Assembly (NCBI RefSeq): GCF_036226665.1
Contig: NZ_CP109007.1
Coordinates: 6,200,001 to 6,264,000, forward strand
From: Streptomyces sp. NBC_00691
Lineage (GTDB): Bacteria > Actinomycetota > Actinomycetes > Streptomycetales > Streptomycetaceae
Direction: 5' to 3'
Length of the DNA stretch: 64,000 nt
Shown piece by piece: positions 15,897 to 23,580 of this stretch. Positions within the stretch are counted from its first letter, which is position 1, and each line of letters starts with the position of its first letter. The notes beneath the pieces were generated by a model that was not told the DNA's origin, ran no database searches, and saw only the letters and a list, made by a program, of their open reading frames with translations. Both the position numbers and the translations under genes were made by a program.

Positions 15897-16562
15897 GTGA
15901 AAGCACTGTCCCTGCTCCCCGGCGATCCCTCCGAGCTGAGTCTGCGTCTCTGCTACACCGACGAACTCACCGACAGCCCGCAGGCCGACACCATGGAGCG
16001 GTGGGACGTGGCCGTCCTGCACGAGGAGACGACGGCGGGGTCGATCACCTTCTACCGGGTGAACCTCGATCGGGGCCTGAACGCGTTCCGGGTCATGGAG
16101 CAGGAATCCGACGAACTCGACGAGATCGCCCAGGCCCTGCTGGATCCGGACACGGGGAACTTCACCGAGGACGCCAGCGGTCAGCTCTCGTGCGTGGGCT
16201 CCTCGCTGCTCGTCATGGACAAGGTGACCCTGGACGAGCCGTGGCGCGGGTACGGACTCGGCGCCATCCTCGCCATCGAAGCGATCCACCGGCTCATGGC
16301 CGGCTGCCGTGGCATCGCGTGCTCGCCGGGCGTCACCGACTTCAGCAGCGACCGTCTGAGAGATCAAACGGAGTGGGACCGGGTGAACGACAAGATCGCC
16401 CGGGGCTGGGAGCGCATCGGCTTCCGTCTCCACCAAGGCAACGTCTACCTGCTCTCGCCGGTCTCCACGCAACTGGAGGAGCAGCGGGGAGCAATGCGAC
16501 AGCGGCTCGCAGAACTTGGCACCTCTTGGAGAACCGCCCAGGACGAGAGTCCGGCGCCCTGA
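15897..16562 (+). CDS. GNAT-fold acetyltransferase-like protein
   Basis: 221 residues from a GTG that appears leaderless. The central part, LLVMDKVTLDEPWRGYGLGAILAIEAIHRLM, matches the acetyl-CoA-binding motif A of GNAT enzymes (R-G-Y-G-L-G loop followed by a helix), and WERIGFRLHQGNVYLLSP resembles the C-terminal strand region. The substrate is unknown. It is single-domain and cytosolic. It follows the split gene by 94 bases and probably has its own promoter. Confidence 0.65.
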   Translation: MKALSLLPGDPSELSLRLCYTDELTDSPQADTMERWDVAVLHEETTAGSITFYRVNLDRGLNAFRVMEQESDELDEIAQALLDPDTGNFTEDASGQLSCVGSSLLVMDKVTLDEPWRGYGLGAILAIEAIHRLMAGCRGIACSPGVTDFSSDRLRDQTEWDRVNDKIARGWERIGFRLHQGNVYLLSPVSTQLEEQRGAMRQRLAELGTSWRTAQDESPAP

Positions 16563-16723
16563 CCCACGGCCCGTCCTGTCGCGTCGGGACGCGTCCAAGG
16601 GCCCAATCCGAGAGTTCGCCCCAGGCAGACAGGAAGAAGCGGGGAAGGACTGGTGGACAGCGGTGAAGGGATGTCAACGTGGACCCCTTCCCGAAAATGT
16701 CCAGGTCAGAGAGGTGTATGCCC

Positions 16724-17086
16724 ATGACCGTCGATGCCGCGAGGCCAGGTTTCTCCACCACTGTCGCCGACCTGAGGCTGCGGACGTGGCTGCTCGGCCC
16801 AGGGCAGCCGGTGGACGTCATCGACCTGTTCACCGACGCCGACTTCAAGGTCGTCGTCGACGACCGCGCCGATGTCCACATCAACTCCCGGGACGGGCGG
16901 CTCTACCTCGGCTGGTTTCCCGACGGCCGGCCCGGCACCGACGGAGAGGGCTGGAAGCTCGCCGTCACCGGCACCGCAGATGTGCCTGGCTACTGCGTCT
17001 CCTTCCGCAAGGAGACCCCCGCCGCCGTTGTCGCCGCCGCAGTCCGCAGCGTGCTGGCCACGTCCGCCCCCGCTGCCCCTTGCTGA
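16724..17086 (+). CDS. DUF317 domain protein, single domain
   Basis: 120 residues. ATG 16724 has GAGAGG nine bases upstream; an ATG at 16718 is the alternative. The core (VHINSRDGRLYLGWFPDGR, WKLAVTGTA, CVSFRKETPAAVVAAAVRSVL) is one DUF317 unit: a short beta stretch followed by the TP..VVAA helix. Unlike the genes at 9002 and 17431 it has only one copy. Function unknown. Confidence 0.7.
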   Translation: MTVDAARPGFSTTVADLRLRTWLLGPGQPVDVIDLFTDADFKVVVDDRADVHINSRDGRLYLGWFPDGRPGTDGEGWKLAVTGTADVPGYCVSFRKETPAAVVAAAVRSVLATSAPAAPC

Positions 17087-17126
17087 CCTAGGGACCCTGT
17101 TCCGCTCGATTCTCCAGGAGCTGCTG

Positions 17127-17402
17127 TTGTCCTCCACCCTCACCGCTCAGGACCTCATCGACCGGCTGTCCGCGGTCGACCCCGACACCCCGGTCTGCCT
17201 CGCCATCAACCCCCTCTTCCCGTTCCGCCACGGCATCGCCGACGTGATCGCCGTACAGGACGCGCTCGGCCGTACGACGGTCTACCTGACGGAGAACGGG
17301 GATCAGCAGGGCCCCGTCCCGCCAGAGGTCACCGTCGCCGCTGGCTGGCACGAGCCGACCGAAGCCCTCCGCCGCTCGCGCACCGTCATCGCCGCGCAGT
17401 AG
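17127..17402 (+). CDS. Small conserved-type plasmid protein
   Basis: 91 residues from TTG 17127, preceded by CCAGGAG with six bases spacing. The sequence TAQDLIDRLSAVDPDTPVCLAINPLFPF followed by TVYLTENGDQQGPVPPEV is a small alpha/beta protein with no membrane segment. I do not recognise a named family. It sits between two DUF317 genes and is presumably co-transcribed with them. The longer upstream frame is rejected because it runs inside the DUF317 gene. Confidence 0.65.
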   Translation: MSSTLTAQDLIDRLSAVDPDTPVCLAINPLFPFRHGIADVIAVQDALGRTTVYLTENGDQQGPVPPEVTVAAGWHEPTEALRRSRTVIAAQ

Positions 17403-17430
17403 CCCCACCCCCCATCGCCTGGAGGCGCCC

Positions 17431-18153
17431 CTGAACCCGAACCACCCCTTCCGCTCCTCCCGCCCGGCCTACTGGGTGCGACCGCGCCACCTGGCCGGAG
17501 ACGACGACGAACTCGCCGACCGTGTGGCCGTTCCTCTCGTGGACGCCGGCTGGTCGACCTGGACGACGGCCCGCTCCACCCTGCTGCACCTCAGTCCTCG
17601 CGGACTCGCCGGGGCCGAGTGGGTGCGCGGCTCTCATGACTTCCTCCTCGGCGACCTTCAGGTCGCCTGGCACGTCTCGGCCCGTCAGCACCCGGCCAGT
17701 GCCGTGATGGAGTGGACCGCCTGTTTCACCACCGGTACACCTCCCGAAGCCATCGCCGACTTCCTCCTCGCCGTCGAGGCGCGCACCGACCCGGCCGTCA
17801 ACTACGACGGCCGTGAGCGCGTCCTCGACGCGCTGTGTGCGCAAGGCTGGGCCCGGGACATCGACACCCCCGACACCCGGGCCTGGGACCCCGGCATGTC
17901 CGCGGGCTTCGCCTGGGCCGAACTGCCGGAACTGGTTCGCGATGGCGACCCGCGCCCTGGTCTGCCCGGCTGGCAGGCGTGGGCCGAGCCGGTGATCGGC
18001 GATCCGTACCAGTGGACTGCGGTCTTCAGCGCCAGCGCCCCGCACGACCTCGTCGCGGCCTTCGCGACATCGCTCGCCTCGCCCGCCCCGGTGTGGCGCC
18101 GCAACCCACCGGAGAGCGCCGCCGGCCGACTCTTCACCACCCCGGCAACCTGA
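17431..18153 (+). CDS. DUF317 domain protein (two domains), probable CTG start
   Basis: 240 residues if translation starts at CTG 17431, which has TGGAGG six bases upstream. The first conventional start, GTG 17476, cuts into the conserved family entry YWVRPRHLAGDDDE and has no ribosome site. Two DUF317 units end at TACFTTGTPPEAIADFLLAVE and TAVFSASAPHDLVAAFATSL. A CTG start is rare but well supported here by the site and the conserved N-terminus. Function unknown. Confidence 0.7.
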   Translation: MNPNHPFRSSRPAYWVRPRHLAGDDDELADRVAVPLVDAGWSTWTTARSTLLHLSPRGLAGAEWVRGSHDFLLGDLQVAWHVSARQHPASAVMEWTACFTTGTPPEAIADFLLAVEARTDPAVNYDGRERVLDALCAQGWARDIDTPDTRAWDPGMSAGFAWAELPELVRDGDPRPGLPGWQAWAEPVIGDPYQWTAVFSASAPHDLVAAFATSLASPAPVWRRNPPESAAGRLFTTPAT

Positions 18154-18196
18154 CCGGGCCCCGCGACGCCGATCGCGCATCCCCAAGGAGGCTCTC

Positions 18197-18418
18197 GTGC
18201 CACGTCGTCTTCCTCGTCTCACCGCCCACCACCCGGACGGCACCCTCTGCCCGACCACCGGGCCGACGCGACACCTGGTGTCCACGAGCGGCGTGCCCCG
18301 CACACCGCAGTGCACTGGTCGTGCTCGATGGCGCGCTGTCTGCGCGTGCGGGTGGACTCACACCGCCACGGCGAAGGTGATCACTGACGGCGAGCGCCGT
18401 CGCCACACCTGCGGCTGA
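18197..18418 (+). CDS. Small Cys-containing basic protein
   Basis: 73 residues, GTG start with AAGGAGG six bases upstream. It carries five Cys: one near residue 18, one at QCTG, a CAC pair in WRAVCACGWTH, and HTC at the end. Together with several His this could form a small zinc site. It is strongly basic, so a nucleic-acid-binding role is conceivable. It is the last gene before a strong hairpin terminator. Confidence 0.6.
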   Translation: MPRRLPRLTAHHPDGTLCPTTGPTRHLVSTSGVPRTPQCTGRARWRAVCACGWTHTATAKVITDGERRRHTCG

Positions 18419-18429
18419 GATCCCCGACG

Positions 18430-18485
18430 GAAACGATGACGGCCCCTGGGCTCCGAATGCGGAGCCGAGGGGCCGTCATCGTTTC
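18430..18485. terminator. Bidirectional hairpin terminator
   Basis: A long inverted repeat: GAAACGATGACGGCCCCT pairs with its complement across an inner GCTCCG/CGGAGC stem and an AATG loop, with one internal mismatch pair. It lies between convergent genes ending at 18418 and 18493. Confidence 0.88.
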
Positions 18486-18492
18486 GGCTCGG

Positions 18493-19188
18493 TCAGCCTC
18501 GAGCCTTGTCGACCGCACGGGTCAGATGCGTATCGACCAGGGCGGGGGACCCGGACAGGACGACGAGGACGGAACCGGAGCGCACGGCGGTCTGCTTCAT
18601 CACGGTGTCGCGCCCGCCCGCGGTGAAGGTGAGCAGCTGGCTCCAGGCTTCGTCGCCGAGAGCGGGAGCGGGCAGTTTCTGGGTCGCGACGGCGATCGGG
18701 GCGTCGCCCACGACGACCTGGTACAGCGGGCATCCCGTCATGGCCTCGAACACGGTCCTGGTGTTCGGGCCCAGCTTGTCGACGGTGTCGCTGTAGAGCT
18801 CCTCGGCCACCTCGGAGCCCGAGCCACGTGCGTAGGAGAACGTGACCTCCGCGCTGTTGGGGAAGTCCAGCTCTCCGCCGGCGGCGCCGTTGCCGCCGAG
18901 CTTCTCCAGCGCCGGGCAGCCGATCACGGTGACATCGTCACGTTCGCTGTTGCCGGACTTCGCCTGGCGCGTGTAGCCCTGGCCGAGGTCGGATTCCTCG
19001 AGCAGCCGCGCAGTGAGAGCCGCCGAGGTGAGCGGGCCTGCGGCAGGTTCCGTGGTGTGAGTCGGCTTCGCTGTGGCGGCCGGTGCTGCATCGGAGGGAG
19101 CGGATGTGGAGCTGTCGTTCCCGCAGCCCGTAACGGCGAGGGTGACGAGGGCGGTGAGGGACAGAGCAGCGGAGGCACGACGGTGCAC
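18493..19188 (-). CDS. Secreted lipoprotein
   Basis: 231 residues. A signal peptide (MHRRAS, hydrophobic run, lipobox VTGC with Cys22) marks a lipoprotein exported and anchored in the outer face of the membrane. A Ser/Thr/Ala/Pro linker follows to about residue 50, then a globular domain (LLEESDLGQGYTRQ, AMTGCPLYQVVVGD, QTAVRSGSVLVVLSG) of the PknH-sensor-like type often seen in Streptomyces lipoproteins. That similarity is by eye only. The ligand is unknown. Confidence 0.75.
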   Translation of the reverse strand: MHRRASAALSLTALVTLAVTGCGNDSSTSAPSDAAPAATAKPTHTTEPAAGPLTSAALTARLLEESDLGQGYTRQAKSGNSERDDVTVIGCPALEKLGGNGAAGGELDFPNSAEVTFSYARGSGSEVAEELYSDTVDKLGPNTRTVFEAMTGCPLYQVVVGDAPIAVATQKLPAPALGDEAWSQLLTFTAGGRDTVMKQTAVRSGSVLVVLSGSPALVDTHLTRAVDKARG

Positions 19189-19269
19189 GGTGGGTCCTTC
19201 GGTGGTCGGGGGTCTGACGGCGCCGGGCCCGAAGCGGGCTCTCCTCCGGCGGGATCGTACGGGGGTGGG

Positions 19270-19635
19270 TTAGTGGCCGAGGTCCCGCAGGCCGTCGTCG
19301 TAGGTGTCGTGCCGCTGGGTGACCGGCCCGCTGTGCCGGTCGTACCAGGCGGTGTCGAGGCCGGGTTCGTGCTGCTCGTGGCCGGCGGGGCAGCGCAGCC
19401 ACACCTCGTCGCGGATGCTGATCACGACCCAGCCGCGGTAGGACCCGCACGTCCCGCAGGCCCGCACGTCACCGTCGACGACCAAGGGGTGGGGGTGCGT
19501 CATCAGGAGCCCCTCCACCTCCTGGCGCACTACAGCAGGTGCGTTGAGTGGGGGGTCGACGTGCGTCGTGCTCACGTCCTCCGCCCACTTCCACGCTCCT
19601 CGCTGCTGACGACTCACACGCCTGCGTCCGAACAT
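19270..19635 (-). CDS. Zinc-ribbon-like protein
   Basis: 121 residues, ATG 19635 with GGAGGGG upstream. A basic N-terminus (MFGRRRVSRQQRGAWKW) leads to CGTCGSYRGWVVISIRDEVWLRCPAGHEQ, where CxxC and a later CPxGH could bind zinc. The C-terminus is rich in Asp and His. Read leftward, it follows the relaxase gene across a hairpin terminator, so it is probably separately transcribed. No enzymatic motif seen. Confidence 0.65.
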   Translation of the reverse strand: MFGRRRVSRQQRGAWKWAEDVSTTHVDPPLNAPAVVRQEVEGLLMTHPHPLVVDGDVRACGTCGSYRGWVVISIRDEVWLRCPAGHEQHEPGLDTAWYDRHSGPVTQRHDTYDDGLRDLGH

Positions 19636-19720
19636 GTCTCCCCCTCCTACGGCGTTCGTCGGACGGCGATAGTGCCGCGCAGCGCCAGGCTGCTTCAACT
19701 CTGGATATGCCAATGTCATG

Positions 19721-19760
19721 TCCACCACGGCGGGCCTTGCCTGCTGCTCGCCGTGGTGGA
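19721..19760. terminator. Hairpin terminator after the relaxase gene
   Basis: Perfect 12-base arms, TCCACCACGGCG and its complement, with a 16-base loop, start 12 bases beyond the relaxase stop. They would end the leftward mobilisation transcript. Confidence 0.7.
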
Positions 19761-19771
19761 GGGCTGACCAT

Positions 19772-21481
19772 CTACCGGCGCCGACGGTCGCGCTGTTCCC
19801 TGTCCTGAGCCGTTCCTTTGAACGGCGTCTTGCCCAGCCGGGCAGCGCCTGGCATGCCGGTCGCGTCGGCGGGGAGCCCCGCAGTGCGGCGCAGGCGCCA
19901 GACGAGGACATCGCTGACCGACTCGGCTGTGCCCAGCTCGCGGCGGCCGGCAGCGTCGGCGAGCAGGGCACCGGGGTCATGGCCCGCGGCCTCGGCCTCG
20001 GCGAGCGTGGCCGCCAGGGCGTACCAGCCCTCCTCGGTGAGGATGTGCTCGGCGAGGTGGGGGACCGCCTCGCGCAGGACGGCGGTCTGCCGCAGGAGCA
20101 GGGGACGGGAGAGGCGTCGGCCTCGCTGATGGAGCACGGCGAGCGGGTGGCCAGCGGCGGCGCGGTAGGCGGCGCGAAGGTGCTCGGCGGCCTGCTGGGC
20201 GGCGTCGGCCTGCTGCGCGTGGCCCTTCCTTGAGTGCCAGTGTGCAGCAGCGGTGACCAGGAAGAACAGCATGTCGATCGCCATGGCCGTACTCGCGCCG
20301 TCTTCGCCGCGTCCGAGGGCCGGCCCGCCGCGAACGAGATCGCGGGCGGCCTGACGCAGGGCGCGGTCGTGGCCTCGTACGGTGCGGATGTGTGAGCGGG
20401 AAGCACGCTCGAACGCTGAGGCCGCTTCGTGCAGTTCGCGCCGCGTGTGTGCGGCGGACGTCTTCGCGAGGGCGTCGAGGACTTCGCCGGCCGCGGCGAT
20501 GTGCGCGGCGGCGAGGCCGTCCTCGCCATGCTCGACAACCAGGACGGCCTGCCAGGCGACGGTCGCCGTGTCCCGCCGGGCCGTGGCAGGGGCAGCAGGA
20601 ACCGGACGCAGCGGCTGGACCGAGCCTCCGTCCTGGGCGGCGGTGTCCGCGGACCAGCGCTCACGGATGCGGGGCAGGGAGAGGTCGGGAGCGAGGCGGG
20701 CGCCGGGGTAGTACACGGGCTCACCGTCCTTGTTGCGGTCGTCGGGCAGCGCGACCTTGTAGCCCAGGAGGTCACCGGAAGGGGCCACGCGTGTCTTCAC
20801 CAGGAGGCCGGCGGCGGCAAGGCGGCCGAAGAACTCGTCCTCGCTGACCGCGCCGGCCACGGCTCGGCGTACGGTCTCGCGCAGCTCCTCGCGGGCAGTA
20901 CGCTCGCGGCCCTGGCGCACGGCCTTGTGCCGCTCGGCGCTGGTGGGACGCTGGGCGGCCGTGCCGTCACCTGGCTTGAGTCGGCGCAGCCCGAGTTCCT
21001 GTTCCAGGAGGCGGGCCTCGGCCTGGACGCGGACGGCGTCGCGGTCGAGGTCGGGCCGGTAGCCGTCCTCGCGGGCGAGGGTGGCGAGGATGTGGATGTG
21101 GTCGTCGGCGTGCCGGACGGCGACCCAGCGGCAGCCCGCGCCCTGGTCGGGGTCGTCGATGCCTGCGGCGGCGACCATGCGCCGGGCGATGTCGCCCCAC
21201 TCCGCGTCGGAAAGGATCCGGTCGGTGGGGCCGTTGCGGACGGACAGGTGCCACACGTGCGGTCGTGCCCTCTGGGCGTCGGTGAGGAGGGCGAGGGGCT
21301 GGTCGAGGAGCTGCTGGAGTTCCTTGTACGTGGACTCGCCGTCGCGGCCGGGGTCAGGAGCGGCGTGGTCCCAGGAGGCCACGAGGTGCGGGTCGACGTG
21401 TTCCTCGGCCTTGCCCGGTCCGTACAGGTAGTAGAGCAGGCCGATGGTGCGCTTCCCGCGCTTGTGGATCTTCGGGACCAT
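19772..21481 (-). CDS. Relaxase / mobilisation nuclease (MobA/VirD2-like)
   Basis: 569 residues. The N-terminal 170 residues form a relaxase domain: a Tyr-rich stretch GLLYYLYG (15-21) that may supply the nicking Tyr, HVWHLS (75-80), and the metal-binding three-His motif HADDHIHIL (His124, 128, 130). The rest is a long helical region with Arg/Ala-rich segments and a basic C-terminus. It should nick the plasmid at oriT and lead the strand during transfer. It is paired with MobC four bases upstream. No type IV secretion or FtsK-like TraB gene lies in the window, so transfer may depend on another element. Confidence 0.88.
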   Translation of the reverse strand: MVPKIHKRGKRTIGLLYYLYGPGKAEEHVDPHLVASWDHAAPDPGRDGESTYKELQQLLDQPLALLTDAQRARPHVWHLSVRNGPTDRILSDAEWGDIARRMVAAAGIDDPDQGAGCRWVAVRHADDHIHILATLAREDGYRPDLDRDAVRVQAEARLLEQELGLRRLKPGDGTAAQRPTSAERHKAVRQGRERTAREELRETVRRAVAGAVSEDEFFGRLAAAGLLVKTRVAPSGDLLGYKVALPDDRNKDGEPVYYPGARLAPDLSLPRIRERWSADTAAQDGGSVQPLRPVPAAPATARRDTATVAWQAVLVVEHGEDGLAAAHIAAAGEVLDALAKTSAAHTRRELHEAASAFERASRSHIRTVRGHDRALRQAARDLVRGGPALGRGEDGASTAMAIDMLFFLVTAAAHWHSRKGHAQQADAAQQAAEHLRAAYRAAAGHPLAVLHQRGRRLSRPLLLRQTAVLREAVPHLAEHILTEEGWYALAATLAEAEAAGHDPGALLADAAGRRELGTAESVSDVLVWRLRRTAGLPADATGMPGAARLGKTPFKGTAQDREQRDRRRR

Positions 21482-21485
21482 GTTC

Positions 21486-22124
21486 CTAGCGGCTTTCGAG
21501 GAGCTTGTCGGTGGCGGCCTGGACGCGCTCGGTCGCCCGGCGGACGGCGTTGAGCACCGCGTCGAGCTGAGCGTCCGCCGGGCGGTCGCCCAGGTTGATG
21601 GCCCTTGCTATCTGGTTGACGTTGTTGCCGACCTGCCCGAGGTGCCGGCGGGCCGCGAAGACTTCCGCGATCAGCTCGCGCTCGCCTGCGATCGACGCGG
21701 CGGCAAACTCCGGATTGCGGGCGGCGGCGAGGCCGGCACGGGCGAGGAAGGCGGGAAGGCTCGTACGAGCGGCAGCGGCGGCGTCGGCGAGCTGCTGCTT
21801 CTCGATGTCGTTGAGACGGACGCTGCATACGTAGGCGCGCTTGTCAGGGGTGGTCTTGGGTGAGCGCTTGCGCGAAGTGGTCTTCGTGGCACGGCGCTTG
21901 CGGCGAGGCTCGAGCTTCTCCGGCTGCGATCCGCCCTCGGTCGCCGCCCCGTGGTCCAGCACCCCCCGGTGCTGGACCACCCCCGCCCCCTGCGGGGCGG
22001 GCATGGCCAAGACGCGCTTCCCCGACGGGGAAGAGTGTCTTGGCCGATAACTTGCTTCGTCTGGTGATGAGTTGGTCCTCGGCTGGCTGGCCGAGGGGAG
22101 GGGCGGTTCCTGCGAGTCCGGCAT
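21486..22124 (-). CDS. MobC-like mobilisation accessory protein
   Basis: 212 residues. The first 95 residues are disordered and very basic (KRRATKTTSRKR). The C-terminal half has the MobC pattern: RAYVCSVRLNDIEKQQLADAA, then LPAFLARAGLAAA and HLGQVGNNVNQIARAIN, where the GNNVNQIAR box is diagnostic. MobC proteins bind near oriT and help the relaxase nick. The gene lies directly ahead of the relaxase. The basic tail-like N-terminus is unusually long for the family. The ribosome site before ATG 22124 is weak. Confidence 0.82.
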   Translation of the reverse strand: MPDSQEPPLPSASQPRTNSSPDEASYRPRHSSPSGKRVLAMPAPQGAGVVQHRGVLDHGAATEGGSQPEKLEPRRKRRATKTTSRKRSPKTTPDKRAYVCSVRLNDIEKQQLADAAAAARTSLPAFLARAGLAAARNPEFAAASIAGERELIAEVFAARRHLGQVGNNVNQIARAINLGDRPADAQLDAVLNAVRRATERVQAATDKLLESR

Positions 22125-22158
22125 GATCTCTGCGTTCTTGAGTCAGGGAGGAAGCGGG

Positions 22159-22185
22159 ACCGCTCCGGACAGAATCCGGAGCGGT
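22159..22185. repeat. Inverted repeat upstream of mobC, oriT candidate
   Basis: ACCGCTCCGGA, a five-base spacer and its perfect complement lie just upstream of the MobC gene. Hairpins in this position often flank the nick site of mobilisable plasmids. A simple terminator for the small gene upstream is equally possible. Confidence 0.4.
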
Positions 22186-22216
22186 GGGGGTCATTGGCAG
22201 TCCTGCCGGCGCGGGA

Positions 22217-22396
22217 CTACCCGCATTCGAGGCACCGGGCGACGTGCCCGGACAGGTCCCGTGCCATTCGGTGCTTGCTGCTCTTGGCCAGCCCCGCGCT
22301 GCCCCTGGTGGTCGAGCGAGCAGCGTGGTTGAGCAGGTAGGTGGTCTCCTGCTCGTACTTGGCCCGGATGCGGGCGAACTTCGGGCATGTATTCAT
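22217..22396 (-). CDS. 59-residue Cys-containing protein
   Basis: Starts MNTCPKFARIRAKYEQ at ATG 22396, overlapping the stop of the DUF2637 gene (ATGA), with CTAGGAG upstream. It ends ARCLECG followed by TAG. The Cys near the start and the CxxC at the end could close a zinc site around a helical middle (EQETTYLLNHAARS). Its position between the DUF2637 and MobC genes, the overlap and the good ribosome site make it a real small gene of the mobilisation/replication operon. Function unknown. Confidence 0.7.
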   Translation of the reverse strand: MNTCPKFARIRAKYEQETTYLLNHAARSTTRGSAGLAKSSKHRMARDLSGHVARCLECG

Positions 22397-23580
22397 CGGG
22401 TGCTCCTAGCAGCGGCGGGCTGTGGTGTCCTCAGGCGGGCCAGAATCGGGGTCAGCCGCTCGTTTCGGATCGGGATCGCGTGTTCGCGCATGATTCCCCG
22501 GAGCTGTACGCGGGTGACCGCTTCATTGCCGTCCCGCGCCAGGGCGTCCGGGACGTGGGGCCGGATCAGGTCGACGATCTCGTCGTCGGTCAGCTTGGGG
22601 CGTCGCCCTCCTGGTCCCGGTGACGCCCCCTGGCCGCCCCCCGTCCCGGTGTCGGTCCCGGTCCCGTCCCCGGTCCCGTCCCCGCTCTCGGCGTCGGTCC
22701 CGGTCCCGTCCCCGGTGTCGGAGTCGGTCCCCGTCCCGGTCTTGGCCTCGGCTCCCGTCCCGTCCCCGTCCCCGGTCCCGGTCCCCGTCCCGGAGTCGGT
22801 GTCGGTCGCGGTCCCGTCCCCTGTCGCGGTCGCGGTCGCGGTCTCGGCGTCGGTCCCGGTCTTGGCCTCGGTGTCGGCTCCCGTCCCGTCCCCGGTCCCG
22901 GTCCCAGTCCCGGTGTCGGAGTCGGTCCCGGTCCCCGTCCCGGTCGCGGTCGCGGAGTGGGTCCCGGTCCCCGTCCCGGAGTCGGTCCCGGTGTCGGTCG
23001 CGGTGCCCGTCCCGGCTGCGGTCCCGGAGTCGGTCCCCGCCCCGGTCCCGGTCTCGACGTCGGTCCCGGTGTCGGTCCCGGTCTCGACGTCGGTCCCGGT
23101 CTCCGAGGCCGCCCCGCCATTACCGCTGTCCGGCGGCGCGACGAGTTGGTGGATCTGCCGCATGAGGACTCCGAAGGCCAGTAGGGCAGCGGTCGGCGGG
23201 ACAGCGGCGACGATGTAGTCGAGCACCGGGATCGCCCCCTCGCTGCCACCGCGGACGCCGGCCACATTAAGGGCGATGGAGCCCACAGACCCGGTGACCG
23301 TGAGGCCGATGGCCCACCAGTCCGTGACCCGTCTCAGCCCTGCCCGCAGCATGAGCAGCTCGCCGGTCACGATGAAGGCATCCACCGTCCCCGGCCACGC
23401 CCACTGCCGAGCACGGGCGTTGCCCAGTCCGTGCTGGCCGGCGACTTCGGCCAGGTGAGCGTAGGACAGCCAGAAGGATGCGATCGTCAGGGCCAGGATG
23501 ACGGCGCCTGCGGCGATCAGGACGTACCGCTCAGCCGCCCTCTGCGCGGGGCGGCTGACCGGGTCGTGAGGGTGAGTCAT
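22393..23580 (-). CDS. DUF2637 membrane protein with long Gly-Thr tract
   Basis: 395 residues. Residues 17-145 form a DUF2637-type domain with about four membrane helices (YVLIAAGAVILALTIASFW first). Residues 160-318 are almost purely Gly, Thr, Asp, Ala and Glu. Residues 326-395 (KLTDDEIVDLIRPHV, TRVQLRGIMREHAIPIRNERL) look like a small helix-turn-helix domain. DUF2637 proteins are typical of Streptomyces plasmids and may assist spread or DNA transfer; that role is inferred from context. Both ends overlap neighbours by four bases. Confidence 0.82.
   Translation of the reverse strand: MTHPHDPVSRPAQRAAERYVLIAAGAVILALTIASFWLSYAHLAEVAGQHGLGNARARQWAWPGTVDAFIVTGELLMLRAGLRRVTDWWAIGLTVTGSVGSIALNVAGVRGGSEGAIPVLDYIVAAVPPTAALLAFGVLMRQIHQLVAPPDSGNGGAASETGTDVETGTDTGTDVETGTGAGTDSGTAAGTGTATDTGTDSGTGTGTHSATATGTGTGTDSDTGTGTGTGDGTGADTEAKTGTDAETATATATGDGTATDTDSGTGTGTGDGDGTGAEAKTGTGTDSDTGDGTGTDAESGDGTGDGTGTDTGTGGGQGASPGPGGRRPKLTDDEIVDLIRPHVPDALARDGNEAVTRVQLRGIMREHAIPIRNERLTPILARLRTPQPAAARSTR
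22627..23105. repeat. Degenerate hexanucleotide repeat tract
   Basis: About 480 bases built from variants of GGTCCC, GGTCTC and GTCGGT on the plus strand. It encodes the Gly-Thr-Asp tract of the DUF2637 protein. Replication slippage is the likely origin, and the length probably varies between strains. Confidence 0.85.

Noticed and set aside
22627..23105. CRISPR-like or satellite array
   Set aside because: The repeats are degenerate hexamers in frame with a Gly-Thr coding tract; there are no constant repeats with unique spacers.
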